Part shown: positions 5,563-6,893 of the stretch, in pieces
Position numbering within the stretch: the stretch's first letter is position 1
How the letters are laid out: every line of letters begins with the position of its first letter
DNA from: Myxococcales bacterium
GTDB taxonomy: Bacteria > Myxococcota_A > Polyangia > Fen-1088
Length of the DNA: 6,893 bases
Assembly: GCA_003161835.1 (NCBI GenBank)
Contig: PMNO01000083.1
Location: 1 to 6,893 of the forward strand
Direction of reading: 5' to 3'
Notes under the pieces: model-generated
Told to the model about the DNA's origin: nothing
Databases searched by the model: none
The model's input: only the letters and a program-made list of their open reading frames with translations
Made by a program: the position numbers and the translations under genes

Positions 5563-6893
5563 ATGACACAGGGAAAGCGAACCATCGCCGGCCTGGCGCT
5601 CGGGATAATCGGGGGCAGTACAATCGGCGCGGCCAGCGCCGTCGGCGTCATTGGCGTCATTGGATTGTCGAGCACCGTCTGGGTGGGCACCGCCCATGCT
5701 GACGAGGTGGATGATTCCACCCGCAAGCTCATCGACCTCGACCAGCGCGTCCGCCAGATGTCGGCTGAGTTCCAGGAGGCGGCGCCTCCGTCCCCGGACA
5801 TCGCCGATCGGCGCGTGCTCGACGCACAGGTCCTCTTCAACCTCAAAAACTACGAAGAGGCCGCCACCATACTCCTCGACGTCGTCGAGAAGTATCCCAA
5901 TTCGCGCGCCTACGACGATGCCGTCTACCTGTTGGGCGAGTCTTTGTTTCAGGCCCGGGACTACTACCCGTCACGTCAGTACTTCACGCTGGCCATCAAG
6001 AAGCAGTCGAATTCGAAAACGGAACAGCAAGCGCTGCAGCGGCTGATTGAGATCGCGCTTCGCACCGGCGACTACGACCAAATCGACGAGTACCTCCTGC
6101 GCCTGCAAGGCGTTCCCGCGAATCTGCTCGAGCCGGGGGTCCCCTACGTGCGCGCGAAATATCTGTATTTTCGCGGCAACATCACAGATTCCGCCGCGGG
6201 GTTCGCCTCCATCGCGCCATCCAATCCCTACTACTTCCAGGCCCGGTATTTTCTCGGCACCACCCTGGTCAAGACCGGGGATCTCGCCGGCGCCTCCCAG
6301 GTGTTCGACGCGCTCGTCAAGCTACAGGCCGCCGACGAAGCGGCCCAGGAGATTCAGGACCTGGCGCGTCTGGCGATGGGCCGCATTCTTTACGAACGCG
6401 CCCAACTTGACCGGGCGATTGACGCCTACCAGGCGGTCGGGCGGCAGTCGCGTTACTTCGTCGATGCCCTCTCCGAACAGGCGTGGACCTACATCAAAGA
6501 AAAGGAGTGGAAGAAAGCCTATCGCGCGCTCGACCTGCTCCTCCTGACCAACCCCGAACACCAGGACGGCCCCGAGCTCAGACTCCTGATGGGGAACTTG
6601 AACTTGCGGATGGAGAATTTCTTCCTCGCTAGCGACGCATTTTCGAAGTCCCGCGACGAATTCGAGCCCATCCATCGCCAGCTCCAGAGCGAGATCGTCC
6701 GGGCGCAACAGGACCCCGCCTATTTCGACAACCTCGTCGGCAAGAACCTGGACAAATTCGATATCGGAACTTTCATTCCCGCCAGCGCGACCCGTTGGGT
6801 ACAGGCCGATCCCGACGTGGCGCGGCTGCTCACGCTGACGAGCGACGTGGGCGAGATCGAGCGGGCCCTCAAAGACAGCGAGCAGATCGTGGC
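5563..6893 (+). CDS. Exported TPR-repeat protein (3' end outside window)
   Basis: An open frame of 443 codons runs from ATG 5563 to the window edge without a stop. The ribosome binding site is GAAGG (5553-5557), 5 nt before the ATG. The N-terminus looks like a long signal peptide with a Gly/Ala/Val/Ile-rich core and a cleavage site after GTAHA (residue 46). The rest is helical with tetratricopeptide-like pairs, clearest at about 85-113 (LFNLKNYEEAATILLDVVEKYP), 117-148, 225-253, 267-293, 300-331 and 337-365. TPRs are scaffolds that bind other proteins, so a periplasmic or outer-membrane assembly role is likely. There is no lipobox, so it is probably soluble or held by partners. It lies 68 nt after the coiled-coil protein gene, with no terminator or clear promoter between them, and is probably its partner. 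TPR proteins of the Myxococcus gliding machinery (GltE/AglT type) or CpoB/YbgF-like factors are the comparisons to make; I cannot assign it to either. Confidence 0.85.
   Translation, partial: MTQGKRTIAGLALGIIGGSTIGAASAVGVIGVIGLSSTVWVGTAHADEVDDSTRKLIDLDQRVRQMSAEFQEAAPPSPDIADRRVLDAQVLFNLKNYEEAATILLDVVEKYPNSRAYDDAVYLLGESLFQARDYYPSRQYFTLAIKKQSNSKTEQQALQRLIEIALRTGDYDQIDEYLLRLQGVPANLLEPGVPYVRAKYLYFRGNITDSAAGFASIAPSNPYYFQARYFLGTTLVKTGDLAGASQVFDALVKLQAADEAAQEIQDLARLAMGRILYERAQLDRAIDAYQAVGRQSRYFVDALSEQAWTYIKEKEWKKAYRALDLLLLTNPEHQDGPELRLLMGNLNLRMENFFLASDAFSKSRDEFEPIHRQLQSEIVRAQQDPAYFDNLVGKNLDKFDIGTFIPASATRWVQADPDVARLLTLTSDVGEIERALKDSEQIV
5644..5661 (+). repeat. In-frame 9-bp tandem duplication in the signal peptide
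   Basis: GGCGTCATT occurs twice in a row and encodes Gly-Val-Ile twice (residues 28-33) in the hydrophobic core of the TPR protein's signal peptide. The duplication helps explain why that signal is unusually long. It is in frame and so does not disturb the gene. Confidence 0.75.

Overview
This is a GC-rich (roughly two-thirds G+C), densely packed chromosomal segment. The GC-rich codon use, the housekeeping order rplU-rpmA-obg, a B12-type radical SAM enzyme and a pair of exported proteins (Pro/Ala linker plus coiled coil, then TPR) suggest a member of the Myxococcota or a related former deltaproteobacterial lineage. That placement is an inference; no marker here fixes the taxon.

Layout: (1) Positions 1-98 are the left edge. 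They hold a possible divergent gene start on the minus strand and a promoter for the first plus-strand gene. (2) 99-818 encodes a stand-alone DEDDy-type 3'-5' exonuclease related to the proofreading domain of family B polymerases. (3) 856-2775 encodes a 639-residue B12-binding radical SAM protein of unknown substrate, with a CX4CX2C cluster motif and a long insertion in the N-terminal domain. These two genes carry almost identical -10-like boxes exactly 10 nt before their ATG, so both are probably transcribed with almost no leader. (4) 2809-4518 is the ribosome-assembly operon: a clear sigma-70-type promoter, rplU (bL21), rpmA (bL27) and obg (GTPase). (5) A second clear promoter at 4553-4581 drives 4655-5494, an exported protein with signal peptide, Pro/Ala-rich linker, coiled coil and a beta-rich C-terminal domain. 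It is followed 68 nt later by an exported TPR protein (5563 to beyond 6893) that is cut by the window edge.

How the genes work together: rplU, rpmA and obg act in 50S subunit structure and maturation. The last two genes look like one transcription unit making two envelope proteins that may form a complex; the architecture recalls parts of the gliding-motility/envelope machineries of Myxococcota, but this is a hypothesis. The exonuclease and radical SAM genes seem to be independent single-gene units. I see no tRNA, rRNA, CRISPR, insertion sequence or phage gene. The most promising less-described material is the exported coiled-coil/TPR pair, followed by the radical SAM protein and the near-leaderless promoter pattern.
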